A stretch of DNA of 64,000 bases, taken from assembly GCF_000421265.1 (NCBI RefSeq), contig NZ_ATWN01000005.1:1-64000 (forward strand), written 5' to 3'. Of the stretch, positions 35,696 to 46,813 are shown one piece after another; within the stretch, counting starts at the first letter, position 1, and every line of letters starts with the position of its first letter. Source of the DNA: Thalassospira lucentensis MCCC 1A00383 = DSM 14000. Lineage in GTDB: Bacteria > Pseudomonadota > Alphaproteobacteria > Rhodospirillales > Thalassospiraceae. Under the pieces are notes generated by a model. That model did no database searches. It had not been told where the DNA came from and saw nothing but the letters and a program-made list of their open reading frames with translations. The position numbers and the translations under genes were made by a program.

Positions 35696-36517
35696 TTACG
35701 AAAACAGCGGCAGAAGAATTTCATTCATCTCGGACCAAAGGTCTTCGGAACTGGCACACAAAAGACCGGGGGCCTCTGTATTGGCGTTATATTCATTACT
35801 ACGGTCTGCGGTAATATAGCGGGCATACCCACCAGCTTCGCGCACCAAAAGCGTGCCCGGCGCGTGGTCCCAAGGCTTTAGAGTCCGATAGGCGCAAAAA
35901 TCGAAATCACCACGTGCCAATTCTTCATACTCAGCCCCGCAGCATGAATAATGCGCAACAGTGTCAAAGAAATCCATATGGCCGTAATGTCTTACAAGAC
36001 GGTCACGCGCATAGGAAATCAGAAACCCTTTGGAATCGCTGGCTTTTGTGATGTGGGATCGCACCGAAACAGGGCTACCCTGATAGCACGTCCCAGCACC
36101 CTTTTCGGCCACGGTTGCAGTTCCCTCAATCGGGTCAACAATCCATGCCGCAACTGTTTCACCCGCAACATACAAACCAACCATGCAGCGAAACGGTTGA
36201 CGATTGTGGGCAAAGTTTTTGGTGCCATCGACCGGATCAATGATCCAGACGGGATCAGATGCGGCAAATGCACGGTCCTGTAATTTCGGATCGGCATGTG
36301 CGGCCTCTTCACCCAAGGCGATACTGCCCGGTAACAGGTCGGTTAACCGGGCAGTTAAAACGCGTTCGGCTTCTGTATCGGCGATGGTCACCAGATCAAG
36401 CGCGTGGGTTTTGGCCTCGATATCTTCATCGGCCAGTTGCCCAAAGCGCGGGGCAATTTCAGCAGCCGATACTTCCCGGATGATACCGGTAACTTTTTCA
36501 ATATCGACTTTCACCAC
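35696..36517 (-). CDS. Inositol-monophosphatase-family phosphatase
   Basis: 273 residues, GTG start at 36517 with AGGAG upstream. Family metal-site motifs: GEEAA (Glu), WIIDPVDGTKNFAHN (Asp-Pro-x-Asp-Gly-Thr), and LKPWDHAPGTLLVREAGG. Candidates include inositol-1-phosphatase, the alternative histidinol phosphatase HisN, or a 3',5'-bisphosphate nucleotidase; sequence alone does not choose. It lies 34 bases before hflX, in the same direction as hfq/hflX, outside the tight overlap of those two. Confidence 0.85.
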   Translation of the reverse strand: MVKVDIEKVTGIIREVSAAEIAPRFGQLADEDIEAKTHALDLVTIADTEAERVLTARLTDLLPGSIALGEEAAHADPKLQDRAFAASDPVWIIDPVDGTKNFAHNRQPFRCMVGLYVAGETVAAWIVDPIEGTATVAEKGAGTCYQGSPVSVRSHITKASDSKGFLISYARDRLVRHYGHMDFFDTVAHYSCCGAEYEELARGDFDFCAYRTLKPWDHAPGTLLVREAGGYARYITADRSNEYNANTEAPGLLCASSEDLWSEMNEILLPLFS

Positions 36518-36550
36518 AACGCAACTTCTCCTTCTGGCGTTTAACGACGA

Positions 36551-37930
36551 TCAGACAACGTGTATTTCAAAACCAGATTTAGCACACCAGTCTTCAAAAC
36601 GCCCCACCCGCGTAGAATCTATCCGCACCTGAATGGCAATGCCGTCATCGCCTTCTGTGCGATGAAGAACTTCACCATGCTCATAAAGACGTGCAAGCGA
36701 TTTGCCATCCGAATACGGCACGCACAGTTCAAACACCGGCATATGTTCCGTAAGCCGGTCTTCAACCAAGCCCAGAAGCGCATCGCAATTCGTGCCCTTG
36801 ATGGCCGAAATGGCAATCGTGTTGTCGTGGCGCGCCGCAGACTCGTTCACCGCCTGCAGGTCATCACCTTTAAGCTGGTCAATTTTGTTAAGCGCTTCAA
36901 CAAGTTCTTCGCCGTCAATTGCCTTTTGCAGCCCAAGTTCCTTAAGAACTTCAAGCACATCAAGCCTTTGCTCTTCTGTTTCTGCCGAAGCCACATCACG
37001 GACATGGACAATCAAATCCGCTTCAAGCACTTCTTCAAGTGTTGCACGGAATGCTGCCACCAGATCGTGCGGCAAATCGGAAACAAATCCGACAGTGTCA
37101 GACAGAATGACCTTACGTCCACTTGGCAGGATCAGACCGCGCATGGTCGGATCAAGAGTGGCAAACAGCATGTCCTCGGCAAACACCTCGGACGTGGTCA
37201 GCTGATTAAACAGCGTCGATTTTCCGGAGTTGGTATAACCCACCAAAGCCACAATCGGATATGGTACACGGCGACGTGCTTCGCGGTGAAGCTCACGTGT
37301 TCGTTTAACTTCCTCAAGCTCACGCCGAAGTTTGGCAAGCTTGTCACCGATCAAACGACGGTCAATCTCGATCTGACGTTCACCTGGGCCGGCAAGGAAG
37401 CCGCGACCACCTCGTTGCCGCTCAAGGTGGGTCCAGGTCCGAACCAGTCGTGACCGCTGATAGCTCAGCAAAGCCAGTTGCACCTGCAAGCGTCCCTCAC
37501 GGGTCCGCGCACGGTCAGCAAAAATCTCAAGGATCAGACCGGTACGGTCAATAACCTTGCACTTCCACTCTTTCTCCAGATTACGCTGCTGGATCGGGGT
37601 AAGTTGGCCATTGATCATAACGATGTCGGCTTCTTCTGCCTTGATCTGCAGACCGAGCCGTTCGGTAACGCCCTTCCCGAACAAAGTAGAAGGGCGCACT
37701 TTTGCAATGGGCACAATATCTGCGCCCACCACTTCAAAATCCAACGCGCCAGTCAAACTGATTGACTCGGCCAGACGCGACGACGCGTCGCGCCAGGACG
37801 CTTTCTGGTCCGCACGTTTTAGTTCCGGGTGGAAAACGAGGACTCGGGGGGCTTCCGGCTCAGTGCCTCCCCCCGACGTCAGAGATTCTTCAGCTATTTT
37901 CTTCTTCCGTTGCTGGCTGGCTCGGATCAA
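36551..37930 (-). CDS. hflX: Ribosome-associated GTPase HflX
   Basis: 459 residues. HflX N-domain ([35 protein letters not shown]), the Gly-rich linker with [21 protein letters not shown], then a G domain with G1 [14 protein letters not shown]3 [10 protein letters not shown] and G4 NKID. It splits stalled 70S ribosomes under stress in other bacteria. The only workable start is TTG at 37930, inside the 3' end of hfq, giving a 41-base overlap; no later ATG precedes the conserved domain. A conserved hfq-hflX pair. Confidence 0.92.
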   Translation of the reverse strand: MIRASQQRKKKIAEESLTSGGGTEPEAPRVLVFHPELKRADQKASWRDASSRLAESISLTGALDFEVVGADIVPIAKVRPSTLFGKGVTERLGLQIKAEEADIVMINGQLTPIQQRNLEKEWKCKVIDRTGLILEIFADRARTREGRLQVQLALLSYQRSRLVRTWTHLERQRGGRGFLAGPGERQIEIDRRLIGDKLAKLRRELEEVKRTRELHREARRRVPYPIVALVGYTNSGKSTLFNQLTTSEVFAEDMLFATLDPTMRGLILPSGRKVILSDTVGFVSDLPHDLVAAFRATLEEVLEADLIVHVRDVASAETEEQRLDVLEVLKELGLQKAIDGEELVEALNKIDQLKGDDLQAVNESAARHDNTIAISAIKGTNCDALLGLVEDRLTEHMPVFELCVPYSDGKSLARLYEHGEVLHRTEGDDGIAIQVRIDSTRVGRFEDWCAKSGFEIHVV

Positions 37931-38147
37931 ACAGTTTGATCGGTGTCGTCGGCATTACCGTCGAGATCGCGTGTTTGTACACGAGCTGGGTGTGAGCATC
38001 GCGCCGCAGCAAAACAGAGAAATTGTCAAACCAGGTGATAATCCCCTGCAATTTGACTCCGTTGACCAGAAACACGGTAACCGGCGTTTTGTTTTTACGG
38101 CAATAATTCAGGAAAACGTCCTGAACATTTTGTGATTTTTCCGCCAT
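37890..38147 (-). CDS. hfq: RNA chaperone Hfq
   Basis: 85 residues: Sm1 motif [27 protein letters not shown] and the Sm2 YKHAIST, which line the proximal RNA-binding face, with a short acidic tail of about 15 residues usual in alphaproteobacteria. It pairs small RNAs with messages and affects mRNA decay. The 3' end overlaps the hflX start. Confidence 0.97.
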   Translation of the reverse strand: MAEKSQNVQDVFLNYCRKNKTPVTVFLVNGVKLQGIITWFDNFSVLLRRDAHTQLVYKHAISTVMPTTPIKLFDPSQPATEEENS

Positions 38148-38266
38148 TGGTTAGACCTAGCCTTCTTTTATGAGCGTTTTTTTAGTTTCGGGCGGCCAAG
38201 CAAAATGCGGAACTATCGACGTCAAGTTCGTCAAGGTTCCAGCCCCATCTTAATGACCAACCTGAA

Positions 38267-38953
38267 CTATAAGACTTTCGTAAAGGTTTTTACAACCCTT
38301 ACAAGCGCTTCGCAATCAGCGAAATGCCAATCAGGTTCGAGATTCGCGGAATTCTGCGCATCACTGTGTCCGGTAATTTCATCCCCGATCAGGATTGCAG
38401 TTGCCCCGACGTTGCGCGCGCATTGAATATCGACAACACTATCGCCTACAAACCAGAGATTCTCATATTGCGGCGCCGAAGAGTCGCCCATTGCCATATG
38501 CACCGGATCGGCAGCAGGTTTATCATTAGCCGCATCTGTCGCCCCGACAATTTGACCAAAAAACGCGGTCCAGCCAAGATGTTCAACCTCTTTGCGCAAG
38601 AAATCGCCGTTCTTGTTGCTGACGACACCGATGTAGGTCCCGTTTTCACGCAGCGCACACAAAAGATCATAGGCACCGGTCAAAGGTGTCAGCGTTTCAA
38701 GGTGAATGCTGCGAAAATGCGCGTAGAAACTATCCTTGGCCGCTTCCCAGCGATCTTCGCCAAACAAAACAGGGAAACTGTCACGAAGTGATCGGGCAAC
38801 CCGTTGCTTGGTTTCATCAAGCGACCATTTGGGTTTGTCGAACTCTTCAAATGTCATGTTCAGGGCTGCCTGAATGGTGCCCCAACTATCAACAAGGGTG
38901 TTGTCCCAGTCAAACAGGACGGCATTTGGTCGATGGGGCAATTGGTCAGACAT
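38267..38953 (-). CDS. HAD-superfamily phosphatase
   Basis: 228 residues. Motif I FDWDNTLVDSWGT with the nucleophile Asp, a helical cap (residues 20-90), motif II/III GVVSNKNGDFLRKEVEHL, motif IV WFVGDSVVDIQCARNVGA. This resembles phosphoglycolate phosphatase-type HADs; the substrate is not certain. It lies between trkA and hfq, as in several relatives of this organism, without overlap. Confidence 0.85.
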   Translation of the reverse strand: MSDQLPHRPNAVLFDWDNTLVDSWGTIQAALNMTFEEFDKPKWSLDETKQRVARSLRDSFPVLFGEDRWEAAKDSFYAHFRSIHLETLTPLTGAYDLLCALRENGTYIGVVSNKNGDFLRKEVEHLGWTAFFGQIVGATDAANDKPAADPVHMAMGDSSAPQYENLWFVGDSVVDIQCARNVGATAILIGDEITGHSDAQNSANLEPDWHFADCEALVRVVKTFTKVL

Positions 38954-39016
38954 AACGAAATCCGGTGGCTTGGGTGGATATGATTTGTATGAGGATTATA
39001 GAAATCCCGACGCAGA

Positions 39017-40396
39017 TCAGAAGTATTCGAGACGCACAGCAAACATTTTCTCGACCTTTTTGATCTGCTCAGACCCGGCAAAGACAACAATGCGATCATT
39101 TGCTTCGATCACGGTATTGGCACGCGGCATGACAACTTCGCCATTTCGCAAGATTGCGCCAAACACCACACTGGCTGGCATGGCAATATCCTTAATCGCC
39201 TTACCGACAATCGGTGCTGTTTCAAGTGCCTCAGCCTCAAGCACCTCACCAAAGCCTTCTGACAGGCTATGAACCGCACGGATACGCCCACGGCGGACAT
39301 GATGCAGAATCGTCGACACCGTCGTCATGCGCGGGCTGATGACAACATCAACACCCAGTTCAGACACCAGCGAGTTATAGGTGCTTTTATTAATCAGCGT
39401 AAGGGCACGCGGGCAGCCATACCGCTTTGCGAGCAAAGATGCCAGAATGTTGGTTTCGTCATCGTTGGTAAGCGCAACCACGGCCTCGGCATTGCCGACA
39501 TTTGCTTCTTCAAGCAATTCTGGATCAAGCACGTCACCGTGCAAAACCACGCTTTTCTTTGGCAACTTCTGTGCAACATAACGCGCGCGCTCGGCATCAG
39601 CCTCGACAAGGCGTGTGGTCACGCCTGGGAAGTTCTTGTTGATTTCTTCGGCCAGGAACAGCGCGATGTTCCCCCCACCAAAGATTACAATACGGCGTGC
39701 TTCGGGGTCTTCGTGCCCGAAAGCGGACATTGCCCGATCCACCTGATCGCTTGACACCGCAAGATACACAAGATCTCCGGCCAGCATCTGATCATCGCCC
39801 TTGGGATAGACCGGCTTGTCATTGCGGATCATGCCAAGGATCGAAATATTCAAATCCGGGAACAACTGATGAAGCTGACGCAGTGGCGTATTGATCACCG
39901 GGCAATCTTCGCTACACCGCAGGCCAAGGATTTTGACCTTGTCATCGGCAAACGGGATCATATCGAACGCACCGGGCGCCTGTAAACGGCGTGCAACAGC
40001 ACGGGCCACTTCCATCTCCGGGGAAATCACCACATCAATTGGCAACTTTTCACGGCCAAACAAACTGGCCCATTCCGGCTGCAAATAGGTCTGGCTTCGA
40101 ATACGGGCGATCTTGGTCGGTACGTTGAACAATGAATGCGCGACCTGACAGGCTGTCATGTTGACTTCGTCAGCAAAGGTCACCGCAATCAGCATGTCGG
40201 CTTCTTCTGCGCCTGCCTGCTGGAGAATATCGGGGTGAGAGCCAAACCCGATAATGCCTTTGACCTCTAGCGTGTCCGAAATTTTCCGCACCAGCTCTTC
40301 GGACTGGTCGATCACGGTTACATCATTGTTTTCTGCAGACAGATATTTGGCAATGTGGAAACCCACCTGCCCGGCCCCGCAAATGATGACCTTCAT
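39017..40396 (-). CDS. trkA: Trk system potassium uptake protein TrkA
   Basis: 459 residues, a cytoplasmic NAD-binding regulator of the Trk K+ channel. Two RCK units: VIICGAGQVGFHIAKYLS at residue 2 and RRIVIFGGGNIALFLAEEI at about 230, each a Gly-x-Gly-x-x-Gly Rossmann motif, and each followed by a TrkA-C domain (EVARAVARRLQAPGAFDM; TIVGKAIKDIAMP-like region near 385). The channel subunit TrkH is not in the window. Lies between ntrX and the HAD gene, the usual alphaproteobacterial order. Confidence 0.95.
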   Translation of the reverse strand: MKVIICGAGQVGFHIAKYLSAENNDVTVIDQSEELVRKISDTLEVKGIIGFGSHPDILQQAGAEEADMLIAVTFADEVNMTACQVAHSLFNVPTKIARIRSQTYLQPEWASLFGREKLPIDVVISPEMEVARAVARRLQAPGAFDMIPFADDKVKILGLRCSEDCPVINTPLRQLHQLFPDLNISILGMIRNDKPVYPKGDDQMLAGDLVYLAVSSDQVDRAMSAFGHEDPEARRIVIFGGGNIALFLAEEINKNFPGVTTRLVEADAERARYVAQKLPKKSVVLHGDVLDPELLEEANVGNAEAVVALTNDDETNILASLLAKRYGCPRALTLINKSTYNSLVSELGVDVVISPRMTTVSTILHHVRRGRIRAVHSLSEGFGEVLEAEALETAPIVGKAIKDIAMPASVVFGAILRNGEVVMPRANTVIEANDRIVVFAGSEQIKKVEKMFAVRLEYF

Positions 40397-40480
40397 CGTG
40401 TATTCTCCCGTTCACAGCAGCCTGCGATGTCGCGACTGGTAATCAGAGTGGTCTGAAGACTGGTATCAGCAGACTGAAAA

Positions 40481-41854
40481 TCAGCCGCCAACACCCAGAC
40501 TTTTAAGCTTGCGATGCAGCGCGGAACGCTCCATCCCGACAAAGGCCGCTGTTTTGGAAATGTTGCCCGCAAACCGGTCGATCTGTGTCTGCAGATATTC
40601 TTTTTCAAACATCTCGCGTGCTTCGCGCAGCGGCAATGCCATGATTTCACTGGTTTTGTCAAAGCTTAGCGATGTTGGCATGTCCGAAAACAGCTCAGAC
40701 GGCAGCATCTTGCCCGTGATGATATCGGTTGTATTGTCGTCCGGTGCCATGATCATCAAACGTTCAATGACGTTACGAAGCTGGCGAACATTCCCCGGCC
40801 AGTCATAGGCGTGAAGGGTGGCCATGGCTTCTGGCGACAGTTTACGTTGCGGAAGGCCAGTGGCCTCTGCATAGCGCACCAGAAACCGTTCGGCGAGTTC
40901 GGGGATATCGTCGCGACGTTGCTGAAGTGATGGCACCTCAAGTGGAACCACGTTCAAGCGATAATAAAGATCCTGACGGAATGTTTGCTCGGCAATCCGG
41001 GCTTCAAGATCACGCGCGGTTGTCGCAATCACACGAACATCGACACTTACCGGAAGTGCACCACCGACGCGTTCAAACGTTTGATCCTGCAAAACACGGA
41101 CAATTTTTCCTTGCGTTTCCAAGGGCATATCGGCCACTTCATCAAGCAAGAGTGTCCCGCCATGCGCCAGTTCAAGAACCCCGGTGCGCGCGTCACGATC
41201 TGATGATGCCTCGGCACCAAACAGGGATTCTTCCATCGTTTCAGGCGAGATATTTGCGCAGTTCAATACAACAAACGGGGCTTCTGACCGTGCAGATTTC
41301 TTATGGATAAGCCGCGCAATGACTTCCTTGCCCGACCCTGCTGGTCCGCTGATCAGGACACGACTGCCCGTTCTGGCAACACGTTCGGCCGCCTGACGCA
41401 AATTATTAACCGCAGAAGACTTGCCAATCAGTTCGTTATCACCGCCGGCCTTAAGAGTGAGTTCACGATTTTCACGACGCAGGCGCGCATCATCAATGGC
41501 GCGTTCGACAACCAGCAACAGACGATCCGTATTAAACGGCTTCTCAATGAAGTCATATGCTCCGCTACGCGATGCTTCGAGTGCGGTTTCAATGTTGCCG
41601 TGGCCTGAAATCATCACAACAGGCACTTCGCTGTGTTCACGTTTGATCAGCTTAAGCGTCTCAATACCATCGTGGTCGCTTTGATCCATCCAGATATCGA
41701 GCACAACCAGACTGGGGCGGCGCGCAGAAACCTGCGACAGCGCTTCCTGACTCGAACCCGCTTGTCGTGTGGTATAGCCCTCGTCTTCCAAAATACCGGA
41801 AATAAGTGCCCGGATATCTTGTTCATCATCGACAATCAGAATGTCGTGCGCCAT
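40481..41854 (-). CDS. ntrX: Nitrogen/redox response regulator NtrX
   Basis: 457 residues. Receiver domain (HDILIVDDEQDIRALISGIL, phosphorylatable Asp in LVVLDIWMDQSDHDGIE), AAA+ domain with Walker A ISGPAGSGKEVIAR and HGGTLLLDEVADMPLETQ, and a Fis-type C-terminus (ISKTAAFVGMERSALHRKLKSLG). The GAFTGA loop needed to contact sigma-54 is missing: ASSDRDARTG stands in its place, as is usual for alphaproteobacterial NtrX. It therefore probably does not act as a classical sigma-54 activator. Partner of NtrY. Confidence 0.95.
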   Translation of the reverse strand: MAHDILIVDDEQDIRALISGILEDEGYTTRQAGSSQEALSQVSARRPSLVVLDIWMDQSDHDGIETLKLIKREHSEVPVVMISGHGNIETALEASRSGAYDFIEKPFNTDRLLLVVERAIDDARLRRENRELTLKAGGDNELIGKSSAVNNLRQAAERVARTGSRVLISGPAGSGKEVIARLIHKKSARSEAPFVVLNCANISPETMEESLFGAEASSDRDARTGVLELAHGGTLLLDEVADMPLETQGKIVRVLQDQTFERVGGALPVSVDVRVIATTARDLEARIAEQTFRQDLYYRLNVVPLEVPSLQQRRDDIPELAERFLVRYAEATGLPQRKLSPEAMATLHAYDWPGNVRQLRNVIERLMIMAPDDNTTDIITGKMLPSELFSDMPTSLSFDKTSEIMALPLREAREMFEKEYLQTQIDRFAGNISKTAAFVGMERSALHRKLKSLGVGG

Positions 41855-41912
41855 ATCGTGACCAAATCAATTTTCTGTTTTCATTGTAAGGCAGGCAATT
41901 GGATCAACTGCC

Positions 41913-44177
41913 TTAGGAGTGTGCGTCGTCCGCTGGATCGTCCGTTGCAAGATCAACAACCAGCGGGAAGGAAAGCGTAACCGTTGCCCCCGCTTCAACA
42001 CCGTCAGACAGTATCAGTTCTCCACCATGATCTTCCATGATTTTCTTGACGATCGCCAATCCAAGTCCTGTTCCCTTGGCACGGGTCGTTACATACGGTT
42101 CGGTTAGACGTTCACGATGTTCAACCGGAAGCCCACGGCCATTATCGGAAACCGCAACAAACACACGTTTTGTTTCATCTGATTGCGTGATTGATACTTC
42201 GATCCGCCCCGGTGGCAGATCACCGGCATCGCCATCGCGACCATCAATTGCCTCAGCCGCGTTCTTCAGCGTATTTGTCAGGCATTGGTTCACCTGTCGT
42301 GAATCACATGAGATTTTCAGATCGCTAAACGCATTCGAATCAAAGTCATACGTAATCTTTGTATGCGCCTGTTTTTGAAGGAAAATAGCACTCTTAACAA
42401 GATCGGTTATTTTCTCTGAACGCATTTTGGGCGTTGGCATCCGAGCGAAACTGGAAAACTCGTCAACCATACGACCGATATCAGACACCTGACGAATGAT
42501 CGTGTCGGTACAGGTTTGGAACACTTCCTTGTCGTCGCCGATCTGCTTGAGGTAACGCCGCTTAAGCCTTTCAGCCGAAAGCTGGATCGGGGTAAGCGGG
42601 TTTTTGATCTCATGGGCGATACGGCGTGCAACATCGGCCCAGGCAGCCATCCGCTGGGCAGTTTGCAACTCAGTGACATCATCGAATGTGACGACGTAAC
42701 CGAAAACAGCACCATCGTCCGCCCATTCTGCGGTAACACGTGCCAGAAGAGTCAAATTGACGCCATTTCGGCGAATTTCGATCTGGCGCGGCTTGCTGCG
42801 ATCCCCATCACGGGTCAGATCGCCAAACAACGGCTCAAACTCGGGGATAACAGTGCTTAGCTTCTGACCGAGATAATCTTCGAGGTCCACGCCCAGCAAA
42901 TCGGATGCACTGCGGTTCGGCAGCTCGATATTGCTTTCAGGGTCTAGGCCAATCACACCCGCAGTCACCCCGCCAAGGATCGCTTCGGTAAAGCGTCGTC
43001 GTTCATCATTTAGCCGGTTTGCAGCGACCAACTCATTGCGTTGCGTATCAAGCTGTGCGGTCATTCGGTTAAAGGCACGCGACAACGCTTCCAGTTCGTC
43101 ACCCTGCCCGTCCAGCGGTACACGGTACGTCAGATCACCATCGCGCACGCGCTCAGCAGCAATGATCAACTGGGACACCGGCTGCACCAATCGCGTCGCA
43201 ACCATAAGACCAAGGGTCACTGCAGCCAGCAACAACACAACCGAAATCAACACAAAGATCATCACAAAGGTGATGACAATCCCTGATCGTTCACCTTCGA
43301 GACTTTCATAGGCATCAACAGCGCGACGTGCCTTGTCAATGCGGTCCAGAACGTTGGGATCAACAAACCGGCCGACCAGCAAATATGCATCAACGAAACT
43401 TGGGATTTTTGCCAACGCCCGGATCCGGTTATCAGACGACCCGATCATCAGGACTACATCCTTGATCCGTGCGTCGTCAAAAACTTCCGGCGGGATATTC
43501 TTTAGTTCAAAATCATTCGAAAAACTGTAATCCGACTGGGCAATAATCTGCCCGGAACCATCAATCATCAAGACTTCCGGCAACCCACGCGCCAGCGCCT
43601 GATCTGTTAGAATGTCGGAAATTCGATCCGCATTGGTCGAGAAATTCACGCCAAACCGTTGAAGATCGTTGGTCGTCGCCAGGACGTCTGCACGGATCAA
43701 TTCCTGATGCTCTTTAAGGTACGCATCAGCAATCACCATGCTTTCTTCGACCGCCGTTCTGATCCGATCACTGAACCAGCCCTGAATCCCGAAATGCAGG
43801 AACAGGGCTGAAAAGACAGCCACCACAATCGCCGGCGTCACCGCCACCAACGAAAACATCAAAACCATACGGGTGTGAAGCTTTGCGCCCGCGACACCAC
43901 GCCGACGTTCGACCCAAATCTGCACCAGTTTCCGGGCCACCAGTGTTGCTAGCAGCAACACCAACACCAAATCGGCATTCAACAGCAACAGGATCAGGCG
44001 CGGGTCCGGCTGGAATGGCGCCGTCCCCGTCATCGCAAGGTAGGTTGCCGTTACCGATATGAGTGCCGCTGCGACCAAGCCAAACGCAAACCTGCGCGAT
44101 TGGCCCAACCGCCCCAGAAACCGTACAAAGCCCGACCGTAAAAACCGGTTGGAGATTGAACGGTCGGTATTATTCAT
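41913..44177 (-). CDS. ntrY: Membrane sensor histidine kinase NtrY
   Basis: 754 residues. Several N-terminal membrane helices (about 27-50, 60-82, 100-125), a periplasmic region, a further helix at about 300-330, HAMP ([21 protein letters not shown]), a PAS domain ([26 protein letters not shown]), then the kinase core: H-box [49 protein letters not shown] and [13 protein letters not shown]. With NtrX it senses redox or nitrogen status in relatives. The start overlaps the ntrC stop by 4 bases. Confidence 0.95.
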   Translation of the reverse strand: MNNTDRSISNRFLRSGFVRFLGRLGQSRRFAFGLVAAALISVTATYLAMTGTAPFQPDPRLILLLLNADLVLVLLLATLVARKLVQIWVERRRGVAGAKLHTRMVLMFSLVAVTPAIVVAVFSALFLHFGIQGWFSDRIRTAVEESMVIADAYLKEHQELIRADVLATTNDLQRFGVNFSTNADRISDILTDQALARGLPEVLMIDGSGQIIAQSDYSFSNDFELKNIPPEVFDDARIKDVVLMIGSSDNRIRALAKIPSFVDAYLLVGRFVDPNVLDRIDKARRAVDAYESLEGERSGIVITFVMIFVLISVVLLLAAVTLGLMVATRLVQPVSQLIIAAERVRDGDLTYRVPLDGQGDELEALSRAFNRMTAQLDTQRNELVAANRLNDERRRFTEAILGGVTAGVIGLDPESNIELPNRSASDLLGVDLEDYLGQKLSTVIPEFEPLFGDLTRDGDRSKPRQIEIRRNGVNLTLLARVTAEWADDGAVFGYVVTFDDVTELQTAQRMAAWADVARRIAHEIKNPLTPIQLSAERLKRRYLKQIGDDKEVFQTCTDTIIRQVSDIGRMVDEFSSFARMPTPKMRSEKITDLVKSAIFLQKQAHTKITYDFDSNAFSDLKISCDSRQVNQCLTNTLKNAAEAIDGRDGDAGDLPPGRIEVSITQSDETKRVFVAVSDNGRGLPVEHRERLTEPYVTTRAKGTGLGLAIVKKIMEDHGGELILSDGVEAGATVTLSFPLVVDLATDDPADDAHS

Positions 44178-45622
44178 TTCGTGCCTCTGACGACTTCTAG
44201 CCCAAGATCACGAATTTTCTTACGCAGGGTATTTCGGTTCAACCCAAGCACTTCTGCCGCCTTGACCTGATTTCCCCGGGTCGCTTCAAGAGTGATATTC
44301 AAAAGCGGACGTTCCATTTCGCGCAAGATGCGATCGTACAACCCGGCAGACGGCAAGTCTTCATCATGGGCGTCAAAGTACTCACGCACATGACGTTCGA
44401 TCGATTCCGACAGCGACTGTGGTTCGGTACTTGGTGCTGCATCATTGAGGCTGTTCTCGGAAAACTCGGTCTCGATCACATCAACGCCGATCACGTCGTG
44501 CGAATAAAGAGCGGTAAGACGGCGAACCATATTTTCAAGTTCGCGAATGTTACCCGGCCAGCGATGCGCCTTAAGCCGTGCCATCGCGTCTGATGACAGG
44601 GTTTTACGCGGTAGTCCCTCTTCGCTGGCTTGCATCAGGAAATGATTAACCAGTTCCGGGATGTCTTCCAGACGTTCGCGCAACGACGGCAAACGGATAG
44701 GTACAACGTTCAGGCGATAGAACAAATCTTCGCGGAAGGTCCCTTCGCGGATCAATTTGCGCAAATCACGGTGGGTTGCCGCAACAATGCGCACATTAAC
44801 CCGGATCGGTGTGCGACCACCCACACGGGTATATTCACCTTCCTGCAAAACGCGCAAAAGTCGGGTCTGGGCTTCAAGCGGCATGTCACCGATTTCATCA
44901 AGGAACAGTGTTCCACCCTCGGCCTGTTCAAACCGACCAACCTTGCGTTCGTTGGCACCGGTAAAGGCGCCCTTTTCGTGCCCAAACAACTCGCTTTCGA
45001 TCAATTCGCGCGGAATTGCCGCCATGTTAATCGCAACAAACGGTCCATGACGGCGTCCGCCGTATTCATGCAGGGCACGTGCAACAAGTTCTTTACCCGT
45101 CCCGCTTTCGCCAGTCACCATCACAGTTAGGTCGGTATTCATCAAGCGCGCCAGCGCACGATAAATTTCCTGCATTGCAGCCGAACGGCCGATCAACGGC
45201 AGTCGGTCATCGCCTTCTTCATCTGTGGCGGCACGTTTTTCGTCTTGCTGCGGCGTTTCGAGTGCCCGATCAACAATACTTATCAACTCATTGAGATCAA
45301 ATGGTTTTGGAAGGTATTCAAACGCACCACGCTGGGCGGCTTTAACCGCAGTCATAAGCGTGTTTTGTGCGCTCATAACAATCACGCGCAGATCCGGGCG
45401 CAGCTTGCGAATACGCGGAACCATATCCAGCCCGTTTTCGTCAGGCATCATCACATCCGTGATCACCAGATCGCCATCCCCGTCGGCAATCCAGTCCCAA
45501 AGTGTGCGGCCATGTCCTGTACTGCGGACTTCGTGCCCCTGACGGGACAACGCCTGTGTCAGTACGGTACGGATCGCACGATCATCATCGGCTACAAGAA
45601 TTCTTGCCGGGCGCGTGGTCAT
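44174..45622 (-). CDS. ntrC: Nitrogen regulator NtrC
   Basis: 482 residues. Receiver ([20 protein letters not shown], Asp in [16 protein letters not shown]), AAA+ sigma-54 activator domain with Walker [16 protein letters not shown], intact [15 protein letters not shown], and [14 protein letters not shown], and Fis-like helix-turn-helix [20 protein letters not shown]. It activates nitrogen-scavenging genes with sigma-54 when NtrB phosphorylates it. Overlaps ntrB and ntrY by 4 bases each. Confidence 0.96.
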   Translation of the reverse strand: MTTRPARILVADDDRAIRTVLTQALSRQGHEVRSTGHGRTLWDWIADGDGDLVITDVMMPDENGLDMVPRIRKLRPDLRVIVMSAQNTLMTAVKAAQRGAFEYLPKPFDLNELISIVDRALETPQQDEKRAATDEEGDDRLPLIGRSAAMQEIYRALARLMNTDLTVMVTGESGTGKELVARALHEYGGRRHGPFVAINMAAIPRELIESELFGHEKGAFTGANERKVGRFEQAEGGTLFLDEIGDMPLEAQTRLLRVLQEGEYTRVGGRTPIRVNVRIVAATHRDLRKLIREGTFREDLFYRLNVVPIRLPSLRERLEDIPELVNHFLMQASEEGLPRKTLSSDAMARLKAHRWPGNIRELENMVRRLTALYSHDVIGVDVIETEFSENSLNDAAPSTEPQSLSESIERHVREYFDAHDEDLPSAGLYDRILREMERPLLNITLEATRGNQVKAAEVLGLNRNTLRKKIRDLGLEVVRGTK

Positions 45623-46764
45623 ACGGTTTCACCCCTGTTCTTCATTGTTTCCCCCTCGTCGACATCTTCGGCCAGCGCGCGGTTATATATCGGCAGCATG
45701 ATCTGGAATTCAGCGCCGCCCCCCGGCACATCCTTGACCTCAATCACGCCACCATGGTCATTAATAATTTTCGCCACCAGTGCAAGGCCAAGTCCCGTAC
45801 CAGTTGGTTTTGTTGTCACAAATGGGTCAAACAGGCTTTCGCGCATATCTGGCGAAATACCTGGACCATTGTCGCGGACCGACACGACAAGCGGCAAATG
45901 CACCCGCGCATCCGCACCCGCAACCGCAAGACGGACACCGTGTTGATAGCGCGTAGAAATGATGATCGTACCATCGTCGGCATCGACCGCCTCACCAGCA
46001 TTTTTCAAAAGATTGAGAAACACCTGAATAAGCTGATCGCGGTTGCCGAACACCGGCGGCAAGGATGGATCATATACCTCTTCGAAGACCAGATGTTTGC
46101 CAAAACCATTTTCAGCCAGGCGACGCACGTGCTCAAGAACCGTATGAATATTCACAGCCCCACGTTCGAGCGGCTTGTCAGAGAAAATCTCCATCCGATC
46201 GACAAGATCGACGATCCGGTCGGCTTCATCGCAAATCAGACGTGTCAAAACCCGGTCATCCTCATTGCTTGTCTGTTCAAGCAGTTGTGCTGCACCACGA
46301 ATACCCGAAAGCGGGTTTTTGATTTCATGGGCAAGGATGGCGGCCATGGCACTGACAGAGCGGGCAGAATTTCGGCTCAGCAGCTGATTGTCAATTTTTT
46401 GCGCGATAGAGCGTGGTTCAAATGTCAGAACAGCACAGTCACTTTCATCTGGCATCGAACCGACGGTGAGATTGACTGTGTGTTTACCGATTTTCGGACT
46501 TTCGATCATCAGGTTGTGGTCTGCAACCAAAGTTGCGCCATCAATTGCCTGCCTGATCAAAGAAAAAACCGGGCTATCACCGGGGATATAGTCCGTCAGA
46601 TTGGTGCGGCACAGCACACTTGCACTGGTGTTAAACAGTTGTTCCGTCGCCTGGTTGACAAAGCGGATATTGCCATCCCGATTGGCAACGACGACGGCAC
46701 TCGCAATGGCGTTCAGTACGCCAGTCGGGTCAACCCCGTTGCCTTTTCCAAATCCCAGTCTCAT
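45619..46764 (-). CDS. ntrB: Nitrogen sensor kinase NtrB
   Basis: 381 residues, soluble: PAS domain at the N-terminus ([29 protein letters not shown]), H-box [24 protein letters not shown]-box [20 protein letters not shown]-boxes [13 protein letters not shown] and [18 protein letters not shown]. It phosphorylates or dephosphorylates NtrC in response to PII and nitrogen supply. Follows dusB by 49 bases, the standard nifR3-ntrB order in this class. Confidence 0.95.
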   Translation of the reverse strand: MRLGFGKGNGVDPTGVLNAIASAVVVANRDGNIRFVNQATEQLFNTSASVLCRTNLTDYIPGDSPVFSLIRQAIDGATLVADHNLMIESPKIGKHTVNLTVGSMPDESDCAVLTFEPRSIAQKIDNQLLSRNSARSVSAMAAILAHEIKNPLSGIRGAAQLLEQTSNEDDRVLTRLICDEADRIVDLVDRMEIFSDKPLERGAVNIHTVLEHVRRLAENGFGKHLVFEEVYDPSLPPVFGNRDQLIQVFLNLLKNAGEAVDADDGTIIISTRYQHGVRLAVAGADARVHLPLVVSVRDNGPGISPDMRESLFDPFVTTKPTGTGLGLALVAKIINDHGGVIEVKDVPGGGAEFQIMLPIYNRALAEDVDEGETMKNRGETV

Positions 46765-46813
46765 TCAATTCTTCCCCAACGATTTTCATCGTCATTTTAT
46801 TGTTATAATACGA

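Noticed and set aside
36560..37453. A 297-codon plus-strand frame antisense to hflX
   Set aside because: The opposite strand encodes an HflX with all GTPase motifs; the frame is Lys/Phe-rich and has no recognisable domain.
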